From: Robertkochia marina
GTDB taxonomy: Bacteria > Bacteroidota > Bacteroidia > Flavobacteriales > Flavobacteriaceae
Assembly (NCBI RefSeq): GCF_004799345.1
Contig: NZ_SSMC01000002.1
Location: 558,001-622,000, forward strand
Reading direction: 5' to 3'
DNA length: 64,000 nt
Shown here: piece after piece, positions 41,774 through 51,529 of the stretch
Layout of the letters: each line of letters opens with the position of its first letter
Position numbering within the stretch: the stretch's first letter is position 1
Position numbers and translations under genes: made by a program
Notes under the pieces: generated by a model
What the model was told of the DNA's origin: nothing
The model's input: the letters and a program-made list of their open reading frames with translations, nothing else
Database searches by the model: none

Positions 41774-42622
41774 CTATCCCCATCTCCCCATCTTTCCTTC
41801 CCGGAAATCCTGGTAGGCCTGGGCGATCTCTTCTTCAGTGTTCATGACAAAGGGACCGTGGGCTACCATGGGTTCATTCAGAGGCTGTGCATGCCCGAAA
41901 ATAAGGATGGATTCTTTCAGGGCCTTGATGGATATTTTTTCATCATCGTTATTGAATTCAACAAGATGGAATTCAGATATCTTATGACCGTTTACTTCCA
42001 GCTTTCCTTTGATCACATAGAAAAAGATATTCCTGTCGGTAGAAACATCCAGCATAATAGTGGTACCCTTGTCAAAGGTCATCGTACTTAAAAAAACATC
42101 TGTGAGGGTAGAAACACTGCCTTCTTCTCCATTCCATTGACCTGCTATCAGGTCCATTTCAATACCATCTGCCGGCCGGCTCTTTACCATTTCCCGTGCC
42201 GGTACTCCTTTGTAAAAGGGTTGGGTCATCTTATGTTTTGCCGGAAGGTTGATCCACAATTGAAGGATCTCTAATTCGCCTCCTTCCTGAAGAAACCCAT
42301 CCGATGACAACTCAGCATGGATGAGTCCGCTGCCCGCTGTCATCCATTGTATACCCCCGGCATCAATAACACTCTCGGCACCCGAGGTGTCCCGGTGGGC
42401 AATATCGCCCGATATTATAAATGTTACTGTTTCAATACCCCTGTGAGGGTGGGGCCCGAAAGGCAACCCGTTGTTATTTGGCGGATAGATCTGCGGACCG
42501 TGGTGATTGAGAAATATAAAAGGATCGATTTGCTGCAGGGTACGGCTAGGCAGGGGAGAGTGGGTTTTCAGATCTCCTATGGGCCGGGACTCTGCATTAT
42601 GAATTTTCTTAATGCTTCGCAT
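41774..42622 (-). CDS. Pirin-family protein
   Basis: 282-residue bicupin. The N-terminal cupin holds the iron-binding set in FGPHPHRGIETVTFIISGDIAHRDTSG and the following GLIHAELSSDG; the second cupin is more degenerate. Bacterial pirins act as quercetinases or metabolic regulators; which applies is unknown. It is preceded by repeats and lies about 90 bp upstream of the A5 promoter on the same strand. Confidence 0.92.
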   Translation of the reverse strand: MRSIKKIHNAESRPIGDLKTHSPLPSRTLQQIDPFIFLNHHGPQIYPPNNNGLPFGPHPHRGIETVTFIISGDIAHRDTSGAESVIDAGGIQWMTAGSGLIHAELSSDGFLQEGGELEILQLWINLPAKHKMTQPFYKGVPAREMVKSRPADGIEMDLIAGQWNGEEGSVSTLTDVFLSTMTFDKGTTIMLDVSTDRNIFFYVIKGKLEVNGHKISEFHLVEFNNDDEKISIKALKESILIFGHAQPLNEPMVAHGPFVMNTEEEIAQAYQDFREGKMGRWG

Positions 42623-42639
42623 GCTTTTTTATTTCAAAG

Positions 42640-42978
42640 TTAATGATTTGGGGTAAACGGGTAAACGGGTAAACGGGTAAACAGTTAAACGGGTATACGG
42701 GTAAGTAGGTAAGCAGAGGGCCGAACGGCATTGGAAGGTTCTGTGAACCTTTCATCGTGAGGAGCCAGAAGGTGCGTTGGCAAGTAGACCTTTTTAGCGA
42801 TCTTGCCTGTTGGCAGACAGGGGAGCCAGCCCGTGGAAGGGCGATGCAGGTAGGTTGTAATCTCTAGGCGACGTAATCTATCATTTACCATTTATAATTC
42901 ATCATCCATCACGCCTTCGTCGTGATTAATTCCTGTAGCCTGTTCTGTTTCCCTTTGGTCACATTCCAGACGCAGTAA
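42640..42978. repeat. Repeat-filled spacer between miaA and pirin
   Basis: GGTAAAC octamer-like units (about 42652-42712), then an interspersed block (about 42717-42860) with AAGGTTCTGTGAACCTT and GGCAGACAGGGGAGCCAGC as near 41240. No gene is seen. Confidence 0.65.
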
Positions 42979-43890
42979 TTAATAATCCATCATCCCCTCA
43001 ACCGCCATACAGACCTCTTGGGGGTCAGTATCATATTCAAACCAGTTAATATCAGGGTCCTTTCTTAGCCAGGTAAGCTGTCTTTTGGCAAATCGTCGTG
43101 TATTCTTTTTGATCTCGCTAACGGCTTCCTCCAGGGTGGCCTTCCCATCCATGTATTCAAACAGCTCTTTGTATCCTACGGTTTGAAGGGCATTCAGTTC
43201 GCGGTAAGGGAAAAGCCTTTCTGCTTCTTCAAGCAAGCCGGCTTCCATCATCATATCGACTCTGAGATTAATGCGGTCATATATGATCTTTCGGTCGGCA
43301 GTAATGCCAACCTTAATAGTGTTAAACGGACGCTTTTCCCGAGGTTGATTTAAAAAGGAGGAAAAGGGTTTTTCGGTACCCAGGCAAACTTCTAAAGCAC
43401 GAATAAGACGATGGGGATTGTTTGTGTCAACTTTCTTGTAGTAATCAGGGTCTTTTTCCTTAAGTAATTGCTGCAGCGCTTCCAGCCCTTGTGCAGTAAA
43501 GAGCTCATTAAGCTTCTCTCTGATCTCAGGATCTATATCAGGAAAATGATCCATGCCCTTTATGACAGCATCAGAGTAGAGTCCGCTGCCCCCGGCCATG
43601 ATCACGCAGGTGTGATCTTTATACAAGGCGTCGAGGCGTTTTAGGGTATCTCGCTCGAAATCTCCGACACTGTAATTCTCGTGTATGCTTATGTGCTGAA
43701 TAAAATGATGCCGGGCAGCTTTCAGTTCATCGGGGTCAGGTACAGCGGTTCCAACAGACATTTCTTTAAAGAACTGCCTGGAATCACTCGAAATGATCTC
43801 TGTGTTAAAGTGCTTGGCCAGGTGAATAGCCATTGCGGTTTTACCAATAGCGGTGGGACCCGCCACCGAAATGAGATAGTTATGGCTCAT
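42979..43890 (-). CDS. miaA: tRNA dimethylallyltransferase
   Basis: 303-residue enzyme that adds a dimethylallyl group to A37 of tRNAs reading UNN codons. P-loop VAGPTAIGKTAMAIHLA, ISSDSRQFFKEMSVGTAVP, the GGSGLY motif and the C-terminal NTRRFAKRQLTWLRKDPDINWF are all present. The start codon lies inside the end of the upstream ion-channel gene (11-bp overlap). Confidence 0.97.
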   Translation of the reverse strand: MSHNYLISVAGPTAIGKTAMAIHLAKHFNTEIISSDSRQFFKEMSVGTAVPDPDELKAARHHFIQHISIHENYSVGDFERDTLKRLDALYKDHTCVIMAGGSGLYSDAVIKGMDHFPDIDPEIREKLNELFTAQGLEALQQLLKEKDPDYYKKVDTNNPHRLIRALEVCLGTEKPFSSFLNQPREKRPFNTIKVGITADRKIIYDRINLRVDMMMEAGLLEEAERLFPYRELNALQTVGYKELFEYMDGKATLEEAVSEIKKNTRRFAKRQLTWLRKDPDINWFEYDTDPQEVCMAVEGMMDY

Positions 43891-44722
43891 TCAGCAAAGA
43901 TCCACATTTATGACAAAAATGAGCATCACTGGTGTGAAATTCTTCCAGACAATGCGGACAAGCCTGGGTATTGTCGTGTATGTCATGTTCAAGCTTTGAT
44001 TGTCTTGCAAATTCAGAGGTGACAATCCCGGTAGGCACAGCTATGATGCCATAACCCAGGATCATGATCATGGCAGCGATCACCTGCCCGAGGTCGGATT
44101 GTGGGGCAATATCCCCATAACCTACTGTGGTAAGTGTCACAATGGTCCAATAAATACTTCTGGGAATACTGGTAAAACCGGCATCTTCCCCTTCAATAAG
44201 ATACATGACTGTTCCGAGGATTACAGATAGTATAAGTACCGTATAAATAAACACAGCTATTTTAATTCTACTGGCTTTCAGGGCACGACCCAGTTGTGAT
44301 GCTTCTCCTAAAAACCTGATCAGTTTTAAGATCCTGAAAACCCTCAATAATCTGAGGGCACGAACAGCCAGTAATACCTGTGTTCCGGCAAAGAAGTAGG
44401 AAATATAGAGAGGGATGGTTGACAGGAAGTCAATGATACCGTAAAAACTAAAAATGTATTTTGAAGGTTTTTTGATACAAATAATGCGGGCGATATATTC
44501 CAGGGTAAAAAGTATGGTGACTACCCACTCGGCCGCAAGTAAGGTGTCGTGGTATTTCGCATCAAAAGGCTTAACACTTTCAAGCATCACCAAAACCACA
44601 CTGAACAGAATAATTATAAAAAGAGCTATATCAAAGGCTTTCCCCATGGGGGTGTCTGCCTCGTAGATGATCTCATGGAGCTTAAACTTCCAGTTGTTTT
44701 TTGGCTCTATAGTTTCCGGCAT
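43880..44722 (-). CDS. Voltage-gated-type potassium channel with C-terminal zinc ribbon
   Basis: 280 residues with six helices in the Kv plan: S4 is RALRLLRVFRILKLIRFL, with regularly spaced Arg, and the pore has the selectivity filter TLTTVGYGD. After S6 a short tail ends in a CPHC...CHKC zinc ribbon (about 252-275), a small addition that could bind metal or partners. No cyclic-nucleotide domain. Overlaps miaA by 11 bp. Confidence 0.93.
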   Translation of the reverse strand: MPETIEPKNNWKFKLHEIIYEADTPMGKAFDIALFIIILFSVVLVMLESVKPFDAKYHDTLLAAEWVVTILFTLEYIARIICIKKPSKYIFSFYGIIDFLSTIPLYISYFFAGTQVLLAVRALRLLRVFRILKLIRFLGEASQLGRALKASRIKIAVFIYTVLILSVILGTVMYLIEGEDAGFTSIPRSIYWTIVTLTTVGYGDIAPQSDLGQVIAAMIMILGYGIIAVPTGIVTSEFARQSKLEHDIHDNTQACPHCLEEFHTSDAHFCHKCGSLLNEP

Positions 44723-44953
44723 TTTTAGGAATTTACAGCTAACGGTATTTTAAAGTTATAGGATTCCTGATATATATCCTTACAATATGTATTAAAAATT
44801 CCTTCGGAAGAAAACCCTTGCTGTAAGATACCGTTGCAGAAAAGGCCTTATAAGCCCCGTTCTATGGCTTATTTGGATGTGACTGTATCAAACATATCTC
44901 TCGGAGTCTGCAGCACCAGTCGGTTATTTTCTCCGGTATAAAGAAGAGCAGTT
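44723..44953. other. Spacer between the exonuclease and channel genes
   Basis: No hairpin terminator or repeat array. On the minus strand a frame from about 44953 to 44869 reads RTALLYTGENNRLVLQTPRDMFDTVTSK and stop, which looks like a protein end without a start; it may be a gene remnant or chance. Confidence 0.3.
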
Positions 44954-46315
44954 CTAAAAATTCAGGATCTTAAGATGTTTTTGTTTTCTCATGTATTTTT
45001 CAACGATATGACGGGTAAAGTGATCATGTGCAATGGGGCTCAGCATGGTTTGTATGATCTCTTTGACCTGTAGTTGATGATTGAGATTCACGTAGGCATA
45101 ACCCTTAATAGTTCCGTTTTCTATCAGTAAAGCACTTTTCTCATCGATCTCCCGACCCTTTCCCGTGATGATCATATTTTTGTTGCTCATTGTAAGGGAC
45201 GCCACGGCATTATTCACTCTTTCGTTATATATCGAGGGCTGTTCTTTCTGAATGCAGGCGCCATGACATTTCTGTTCATTATAGGCCGAACATTGAGCTC
45301 TGGCTTCACTCAAACCGTTTACTTTTAAACACAAATTGAAATCGGAGGTTAAACGGCGCAGCAGGTTCAATGCCTCCGGATAGGTATTGAAGCTTGTTAT
45401 ATAAGAGTGTTGTTTTTTATAGGGCTCTATAACAAGGGCCTCGTAGTTGTCTTTATTCTTTTCCTTCTTTAAAATAAATTTAAAAGGCTTCACTCTTCCG
45501 CGACGGTTATACTTTGGCTTGTTGATCTTTAATTCTTCATATTCTTTAAGAGAAGCGATAAGCTCTGTCCCGGTTTCCTCATAGGTTACTGCACGCATTT
45601 CCTTTTGCAGACTTCTAAACTTTTTACTTACCGAGGTAAATTTCTTATTGACACTTTTTTTCAGGTTACTGCTTTTCTCAATAAAGATCACTTCCCCCTT
45701 GTCATTATGCATATAGTAAAGTCCCATGGAAGAAGGCATGGCATCTACAATATCAAGCAGGCGTTGACTTAATACACCGGTAGTTGCGGTTCTGACCGTA
45801 TTACTCATGATCTCCTTGCTCTTATCTTTATTCAGTAAGATCTTGAATAGCTTTAGGGTGGCCTGGGCATCACCGTTGGCTCGATGCCTGTCGCTAACGG
45901 GTATACCTAACGATCGCACCAGTTTTCCCAGGCTGTAGGAAGGTTGATCGGGCATCAGTTTTTGAGAGAGCTCAACGGTACATAATGATTCTCTTTGAAA
46001 GTCGTACCCCAATCGTCTGAACTCGGTTTGAAGTATTCTGTAGTCAAACTGGGCATTATGAGCCACAAGAATACACCCTTCGGTGATCTCTACGATCCGC
46101 TTGGCAACTTCGTAAAACTTTGGGGCACTTCTAAGCATTTTGTTGTTAATGCCGGTAAGCTTCACCACAAAGGGTTGAATTTCTTTTTCAGGGTTGACCA
46201 GGCTGATAAATTGATCAGTGATCTCATGACCATCAAACCGGTAGATAGCGATCTCAGTGATGCCTTCTTCGTTGTATTTTCCCCCCGTGGTCTCTATATC
46301 CAGAATTACGTACAA
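44954..46315 (-). CDS. DEDDh exonuclease with GIY-YIG-like domain
   Basis: 453 residues. The N-terminal exonuclease (about 1-165) shows LDIETTGG, VAHNAQFDYRIL and HRANGDAQAT, the DEDDh residues of DnaQ-type 3'-5' exonucleases. A UvrC-type GIY-YIG-like domain follows (about 190-275): MPSSMGLYYMHNDKGEVIFIEKSSNLKKSVNKKF. The GIY is GLY and the YIG is FIE, so the usual nuclease tyrosine and glycine are changed. A UvrC-like Cys segment (CSAYNEQKCHGAC) is near 350. This DnaQ-UvrC fusion is known in Bacteroidota as a possible repair protein. Confidence 0.88.
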   Translation of the reverse strand: MYVILDIETTGGKYNEEGITEIAIYRFDGHEITDQFISLVNPEKEIQPFVVKLTGINNKMLRSAPKFYEVAKRIVEITEGCILVAHNAQFDYRILQTEFRRLGYDFQRESLCTVELSQKLMPDQPSYSLGKLVRSLGIPVSDRHRANGDAQATLKLFKILLNKDKSKEIMSNTVRTATTGVLSQRLLDIVDAMPSSMGLYYMHNDKGEVIFIEKSSNLKKSVNKKFTSVSKKFRSLQKEMRAVTYEETGTELIASLKEYEELKINKPKYNRRGRVKPFKFILKKEKNKDNYEALVIEPYKKQHSYITSFNTYPEALNLLRRLTSDFNLCLKVNGLSEARAQCSAYNEQKCHGACIQKEQPSIYNERVNNAVASLTMSNKNMIITGKGREIDEKSALLIENGTIKGYAYVNLNHQLQVKEIIQTMLSPIAHDHFTRHIVEKYMRKQKHLKILNF

Positions 46316-46327
46316 TACCTTGGTATT

Positions 46328-46999
46328 TTATTGATAATTACGCTCTCCGAAAATACTGCTTCCAATTCTGACCATGGTACTTCCACATTCTACGGCCAGT
46401 TCATAATCGCCACTCATACCCATGGAAAGTACCTCCATACTGAGGTGAGGCCATGATTCCTGATCTTTTTTCAGGCTTTCGAAGAGTTGCTTAAGATAGG
46501 AAAATTCACTTTGAACGACCTCCTGCTTATCGGTAAATGTAGCCATACCCATAAGTCCTTTAATATGCACATATTTCATCTGGCTAAAAGCCTCAGAAGC
46601 GAGTAATTCCTTTAGCTCTTCTTCGTCGAGTCCGAATTTCGATTCTTCCCTGGCAATATGAATTTGCAGCAGGCAATTTATTACCCGATCCTGCTTTTTG
46701 GCCTGCTTCTCGATCTCTTTTAGAAGTTTCAAACTGTCTACCCCATGAATCATGTGTACAAAAGGAGCCATATATTTTACCTTATTACGCTGTACGTGAC
46801 CTATCATATGCCATCTGATATCCTTAGGAAGGTTCTCGTATTTCGCCGTCATTTCCTGAACCTTATTCTCGCCAAAGTCACGATGACCGGCACGGTAAGC
46901 TTCCATGATATCCTCTTCGGGTTTGGTCTTGGATACAGCTATAAGCGTAACATTTTGCGGTAAATTTGATTTGATCGTATTTAGTTTCTCTGCTATCAT
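46328..46999 (-). CDS. YggS-family pyridoxal-phosphate homeostasis protein
   Basis: 223 residues of the single-domain alanine-racemase fold. The PLP lysine is in LIAVSKTKPEEDI; FGENKVQEM, WHMIGHVQRNKVKYM, LLQIHIAREESKFGLDEEEL and the C-terminal LSMGMSGDYELAVECGSTMVRIGSSIFGER follow. The protein buffers PLP in the cytoplasm and has no known catalytic role. The ATG at 46999 is used because the frame from 47053 would overlap the upstream gene and add unlike residues. Confidence 0.95.
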   Translation of the reverse strand: MIAEKLNTIKSNLPQNVTLIAVSKTKPEEDIMEAYRAGHRDFGENKVQEMTAKYENLPKDIRWHMIGHVQRNKVKYMAPFVHMIHGVDSLKLLKEIEKQAKKQDRVINCLLQIHIAREESKFGLDEEELKELLASEAFSQMKYVHIKGLMGMATFTDKQEVVQSEFSYLKQLFESLKKDQESWPHLSMEVLSMGMSGDYELAVECGSTMVRIGSSIFGERNYQ

Positions 47000-47027
47000 C
47001 AGGTCTTTCTGCTTTTGGGTCAATATA

Positions 47028-48245
47028 TTAAAATTCAAATACAGTAAGAGCACTTTTTAGTTTAGGCTCGATATAGGTTGACTTTGGCGGCATTCGTAGT
47101 CCCTTATCAGCAACGGCTTTAAGTTGCTCAAAACTAACCGGGAAATGGGTAAACCCTACCTCATATAACCCCTCATCAATAAGATTCTTCATCTTAAGTT
47201 CTCCGTTAAGGCTGTGTATATAAGTAATGCGCTTACTGCGTCGCATACTCTTGATGTTGAGAATAGGTTTTAGTACCGTACGCTGTAGAATGTTTGGAGG
47301 AAGATCTTTTAATGGATGATCTTTCAGGAATTGATCTCTCAGGGTAAGGCTGTAAAACCCACCATCCAGATACATGGTGAATTCCAAAGGGTTGGTTGGT
47401 TCCAGGTGCTGCGATACTTTTTCTTCAACAATAAAAAAACGATCGAGAGCTATTAGAAAATCGGCCTTACTGAGTCCGTTCAGGTCGTGTACTAACCTGG
47501 TAAATCCACTGATTCGAACCTGAGAGGCTGCGGCAAACAAACTCATAACATAGGCTGAATCCTGATGCCCGTCTTGAGTGCTCTCTTTGTACATTTTTGC
47601 AGAAGAAGAGATACGATGATGCCCGTCTGCAATGTAAATAGTATTCATTTTCTCCAGATAATTGCTGATACGTTCAATGGCGGTCTGGTCAGTGATACGC
47701 CAGAGGCGGTGTTTCTGTTTATCCGGAGTGGTGAAATTAAGACAGGGTTCGTTTGCCCTCAGTTTTTCCAGGTATTCCTGTAATGTACTATCGTCATCAT
47801 GTACCAATAAGACTGGGTCTGTTTGAATTCTGGTAGTTCTCAGGTAATCCTGGAAGATCTCTACCCTTGCCTTCAGCGTTTTTTCATGAGGCTTTACCCT
47901 TGATTTTTCGTAATGAGACAGATGAAGATTGCCCAAAAGTCCCATGCAGCTTAAGGTATCATGATCTAATTGGTAGAGAAAAAGGGCTTGCTGATCGTCT
48001 TTGACGAGCACTTTTTCCTGAACGAATTCCAGGTACCTGTTTCTAACCAGGATATTCCTGTCTTCTCCGGTAACCTCTTTATTATAACGGTGCCCGGGGT
48101 TGATGACCTGAAGAAAAGAATAAGGATTGTATTTAAGTATCGCTTGAAGTTCCTCCGGAGAATAGCTCCTAAGGTCCCTTGTCACCACATGGGCAACTTT
48201 GTCCGGAACCGGTATGACGGCTCTGAATGGATTTATCAGGAACAT
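47028..48245 (-). CDS. DUF1015 family protein
   Basis: 405-residue protein of the DUF1015 family, with IPVPDKVAHVVTRDLRSYSPEELQAILKYNPYSFLQVINPG at the start and the conserved TIYIADGHHRISSSAKM in the centre. Function is not established, though similarity to ParB/Srx-like folds has been suggested for this family. It lies 28 bp upstream of yggS on the same strand, so the two are likely co-transcribed. Confidence 0.9.
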   Translation of the reverse strand: MFLINPFRAVIPVPDKVAHVVTRDLRSYSPEELQAILKYNPYSFLQVINPGHRYNKEVTGEDRNILVRNRYLEFVQEKVLVKDDQQALFLYQLDHDTLSCMGLLGNLHLSHYEKSRVKPHEKTLKARVEIFQDYLRTTRIQTDPVLLVHDDDSTLQEYLEKLRANEPCLNFTTPDKQKHRLWRITDQTAIERISNYLEKMNTIYIADGHHRISSSAKMYKESTQDGHQDSAYVMSLFAAASQVRISGFTRLVHDLNGLSKADFLIALDRFFIVEEKVSQHLEPTNPLEFTMYLDGGFYSLTLRDQFLKDHPLKDLPPNILQRTVLKPILNIKSMRRSKRITYIHSLNGELKMKNLIDEGLYEVGFTHFPVSFEQLKAVADKGLRMPPKSTYIEPKLKSALTVFEF

Positions 48246-48281
48246 AGGTATTACTTTTCTCCGAAGGTACTTAATTTATAT

Positions 48282-49169
48282 TCAGCTGAATTGGGCTGAT
48301 GGGGTTTCTGCTTTTCGCGAGGCAGAATAATCGTAGAAACCTTCCCCGGATTTTACACCCAGCTTCCCGGCCATAACCATATTCACCAATAGAGGGCATG
48401 GGGCGTATTTTGGATTTTTAAAGCCGTCGTAAAGAACGTTTAGAATAGATAAGCAAACATCAAGACCAATAAAATCGGCAAGCTGTAATGGCCCCATGGG
48501 ATGTGCCATCCCCAGTTTCATAACCGTATCGATCTCTTTTACCCCGGCAACACCGTTGTAAAGCGTTTCAATAGCTTCGTTGATCATCGGCATCAGGATT
48601 CTGTTGGCTACAAAACCCGGATAATCATTAGCCGCTACCGGAACCTTATTCAGTTTTTCTGATAAGGACATCACGGTGCTGGTCACCTCATCAGAAGTAT
48701 TGTATCCTCTTATCACTTCCACGAGTTTCATGATCGGCACCGGGTTCATAAAGTGCATCCCTATTACCTTATCGGCACGTTTGGTAGCGGTGGCAATTTT
48801 AGTGATGGAGATTGAACTGGTATTGGTAGCCAGAATAGCCTCGCTCTTACAAATTTCGTCAAGTTGTTCAAAGATCTTGAGCTTAAGGTTCTCGTTCTCT
48901 GTTGCGGCCTCCACAACAAGGTCGGTATCTTTTGCACCTTCTTCAAGGCTTGTATAAGTAGTTATGGCGTTAAGGGTTGCTTCTTTTTTAGCTTCGTCAA
49001 TACTTCCCTTGCTAACCATTCTGTCAAGGTTTTTGGTGATGGTGCTCATTCCTTTTTCGAGAGAAGCTTCAGAAATATCAATAAGATTTACATCATAATC
49101 GAATTGAGCGAAGGTATGAGCAATTCCATTACCCATGGTACCTGCACCAATTACTGCGATCTTTTTCAT
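48282..49169 (-). CDS. 3-Hydroxybutyryl-CoA dehydrogenase
   Basis: 295-residue NAD-dependent dehydrogenase. IGAGTMGNGIAHTFAQF is the NAD site, ATNTSSISITKIA and GMHFMNPVPIMKLVEVIRG carry the catalytic Ser and His, and the C-terminal helical domain with DYPGFVANRILMPMINEA and GPLQLADFIGLD is complete. It oxidises 3-hydroxyacyl-CoA in fatty acid or butyrate metabolism. Lies in a minus-strand run with an oxidoreductase upstream (32 bp). Confidence 0.93.
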   Translation of the reverse strand: MKKIAVIGAGTMGNGIAHTFAQFDYDVNLIDISEASLEKGMSTITKNLDRMVSKGSIDEAKKEATLNAITTYTSLEEGAKDTDLVVEAATENENLKLKIFEQLDEICKSEAILATNTSSISITKIATATKRADKVIGMHFMNPVPIMKLVEVIRGYNTSDEVTSTVMSLSEKLNKVPVAANDYPGFVANRILMPMINEAIETLYNGVAGVKEIDTVMKLGMAHPMGPLQLADFIGLDVCLSILNVLYDGFKNPKYAPCPLLVNMVMAGKLGVKSGEGFYDYSASRKAETPSAQFS

Positions 49170-49201
49170 GTATTCGTAAAATTTATAGTGTTTGTTTCAG
49201 C

Positions 49202-50173
49202 TTAATTTTTTTGTTCAACGAGTCGAACGATCTCCATGGCAACCCTCAGAGCCTCGGTTCCTTGTTCAAGGGTTACCGGAGGAGTGGTATTGTTGTTAAT
49301 GGCATGAGCAAAGGCCTCCAGTTCATCTAAAATAGCATTGTTCTGGGTAACCTTCGGGTTCTCGAAGTAGATCTGTTTTTTAATGCCCTCGGCATTCTGC
49401 AACACCAGGGCGTATTCGTCCGGGTTTTCAGGGGCATCCTTCATTTTGACTACCTCTACCTTTTTCTCCAGAAAGTCAACCGAGATATAGGCGTCTCTCT
49501 GAAAAAATCGGGACTTTCTCATGTTTTTCAGTGATATTCTGCTGGCAGTAAGATTTGCCACACAACCGTTCTCAAATTCAATTCGGGCATTCGCAATATC
49601 GGGAGAGTTCGAGATCACATCAACACCACTGGCTACAATATTAGAAACCTTTGATCTGACTACGCTCAGAATAATATCAATGTCGTGTATCATGAGATCG
49701 AGTACCACAGGAACATCAGTCCCTCTCGGGTTGAATTCTGCCAGGCGGTGGGTCTCTATGAACATAGGATTCTCCAGTTTGCCCATAACCGACATAAATG
49801 CAGGATTAAATCGTTCAACATGTCCAACCTGCCCTTTGACGCCCTTTGCAGTTGCAAGTTCTATGATCGATCTGGCTTCCTCCACTGTTTTAGTGATGGG
49901 CTTTTCCAGGAAAATATGTTTGCCTTTTTCAATAGCTTTCACCGCACAATCATAATGCGAGAGGGTTGGAGTAACAATGTCTACCATGTCTACCTCTTCT
50001 AATAGGGCATCGATAGTGGAGAAGTACTTATATCCAAATTCTGCCGCAACCTTTTTTGCGTTGGTTTCATCGGGATCAAAAAAACCTACCAGGTCATATT
50101 GATCAGATAGTTGTAATAATTTTAGGTGAATTTTGCCCAGGTGACCGGCACCAAGAACCCCTGCTTTAAGCAT
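49202..50173 (-). CDS. Gfo/Idh/MocA-family oxidoreductase
   Basis: 323 residues. Rossmann start MLKAGVLGAGHLGKIHLKLL, the EKP motif in HIFLEKPITKTVEEA, and a C-terminal beta-sheet domain with VLDLMIHDIDIILS. It uses NAD(P) on an unknown sugar or related substrate. The open frame reaches 50530, but ATG at 50173 opens the standard fold and the extra region lies over the divergent pcm gene. Confidence 0.92.
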   Translation of the reverse strand: MLKAGVLGAGHLGKIHLKLLQLSDQYDLVGFFDPDETNAKKVAAEFGYKYFSTIDALLEEVDMVDIVTPTLSHYDCAVKAIEKGKHIFLEKPITKTVEEARSIIELATAKGVKGQVGHVERFNPAFMSVMGKLENPMFIETHRLAEFNPRGTDVPVVLDLMIHDIDIILSVVRSKVSNIVASGVDVISNSPDIANARIEFENGCVANLTASRISLKNMRKSRFFQRDAYISVDFLEKKVEVVKMKDAPENPDEYALVLQNAEGIKKQIYFENPKVTQNNAILDELEAFAHAINNNTTPPVTLEQGTEALRVAMEIVRLVEQKN

Positions 50174-50314
50174 AGAACGATGTTTTTCACAAAAATAAAC
50201 TTCTAATGGCATTCTTTCAACCTGAAGCCCTATTAATTTTAAGAACAGGGCCCGACTTTGGGCAGAATAAATGAGATAATTGTTAATTTTACCCCCTCTA
50301 AAATCCAACCGATC

Positions 50315-50956
50315 TTGAAAGATAGTCTGAAACATCAGGGCATGAGAAATAAACTCGTGCAAACCCTTGAATCCAAAGGTATCAAAGATAAACGTGTATT
50401 GGCGGCTATTGCGAATATTCCACGGCACCTGTTTATGGATAGTAGTTTTGAAGACCATGCCTACCAGGATAAAGCCTTTCCCATAGCTGCAGATCAAACC
50501 ATTTCTCAGCCATACACGGTGGCGTTTCAAACCGAATTATTGGAAGTTGCCCCCGGTGATAAGATCCTGGAAATAGGAACCGGAAGCGGATATCAGAGTG
50601 CGGTTCTTCTTGAAATAGGAGCCCTGGTATATACCATAGAGAGACAGCACGAACTGTTTAAAAAAACCAGCCGATTTCTACCTAAACTGGGGTATAAGCC
50701 AAAGCGCATGATCTTTGGCGATGGTTATAAAGGCCTTGAAGAGGAAGCCCCTTTTCACGGGATCATTGTTACCGCAGGAGCTCCATTTGTTCCAAAACCT
50801 TTGCTCTCACAATTGAAAATAGGAGGTAAATTGGTTATACCGGTGGGCGATGAAGTTCAGGTAATGACGCGGTTTGTTCGTAAATCAGCAACAGAATTCG
50901 AGAAGACAGAATACGGTGATTTTCGTTTCGTACCTATGTTGGAAGATAAAAACTAG
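50315..50956 (+). CDS. pcm: Protein-L-isoaspartate O-methyltransferase
   Basis: 213 residues. The SAM-binding [43 protein letters not shown] and the C-terminal GGKLVIPVG are typical. It methylates isoaspartyl residues to repair aged proteins. The likely start is TTG at 50315 ([13 protein letters not shown], the usual family beginning); ATG at 50342 is an alternative, and ATG at 50258 adds an unlike stretch. A possible -7 sequence TAATTTTA lies at about 50284-50291. Its stop overlaps the convergent smpB stop by 4 bp. Confidence 0.9.
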   Translation: MKDSLKHQGMRNKLVQTLESKGIKDKRVLAAIANIPRHLFMDSSFEDHAYQDKAFPIAADQTISQPYTVAFQTELLEVAPGDKILEIGTGSGYQSAVLLEIGALVYTIERQHELFKKTSRFLPKLGYKPKRMIFGDGYKGLEEEAPFHGIIVTAGAPFVPKPLLSQLKIGGKLVIPVGDEVQVMTRFVRKSATEFEKTEYGDFRFVPMLEDKN

Positions 50957-51411
50957 TTATAGGCCTTCTTAATACGGTCAAGCTGTCTTTTACTGTCTCT
51001 GTCCTTAATGGACTCTCTTTTGTCATAGAGCTTTTTACCCTTGGCAAGGGCAACTTGCATTTTGGCCAAGCCACGGTCGTTAATGAACACCCGGAGGGGT
51101 ATAATAGTGAGCCCGGAGGTTTTTACCTGCTTGTGCCACTTACGCAGTTCCTGCTTGTTTAAGAGTAATTTACGTTCGCTCTTAGGCTGGTGGTTAAAAT
51201 GCGTGGCATGATCATATTCCTGAATGGTCATATTGATCACAAATAATTCTCCCTTGTCATTGAATTCACAAAAACTTTCGGCAATAGAGGCCTTGCCCTG
51301 ACGAATTGATTTGATCTCTGAACCTGCCAGAACAATACCGGCTGTATAGGTGTCCAGGATCTCATATTCGAAGCGCGCTCGTTTATTCTTGATGTTAACC
51401 GTGTTCTTCAT
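50953..51411 (-). CDS. smpB: SsrA-binding protein SmpB
   Basis: 152-residue OB-fold protein that brings tmRNA to stalled ribosomes. [58 protein letters not shown] and the basic tail [22 protein letters not shown] are diagnostic. A TAAATTTG -7 box lies upstream at 51427-51420. No tmRNA gene was seen nearby. Confidence 0.97.
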   Translation of the reverse strand: MKNTVNIKNKRARFEYEILDTYTAGIVLAGSEIKSIRQGKASIAESFCEFNDKGELFVINMTIQEYDHATHFNHQPKSERKLLLNKQELRKWHKQVKTSGLTIIPLRVFINDRGLAKMQVALAKGKKLYDKRESIKDRDSKRQLDRIKKAYN

Positions 51412-51419
51412 AGTTGGTT

Positions 51420-51427
51420 CAAATTTA
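51420..51427 (-). promoter_or_regulatory. -7 box of smpB
   Basis: TAAATTTG on the minus strand, exact TAnnTTTG match, 9 bp upstream of the start codon. Confidence 0.45.
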
Positions 51428-51485
51428 AGAACAATATGTGAATTCCCTCTATTTCCGAAGAAATGAAGTTTTGTTATCTAAACTG

Positions 51486-51493
51486 TATATTTG
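51486..51493 (+). promoter_or_regulatory. -7 box of the DUF6503-like lipoprotein gene
   Basis: TATATTTG, an exact TAnnTTTG match, 36 bp upstream of the start codon at 51530. With the smpB box it forms a divergent promoter region. Confidence 0.45.
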
Positions 51494-51529
51494 CGACCTA
51501 ATTAAAAGCATTGATAAAAATAGCATAGC

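Noticed and set aside
50953-51411. tmRNA gene next to smpB
   Set aside because: No tmRNA-like sequence (CCA-end acceptor, tag frame) was seen in the flanking spacers.
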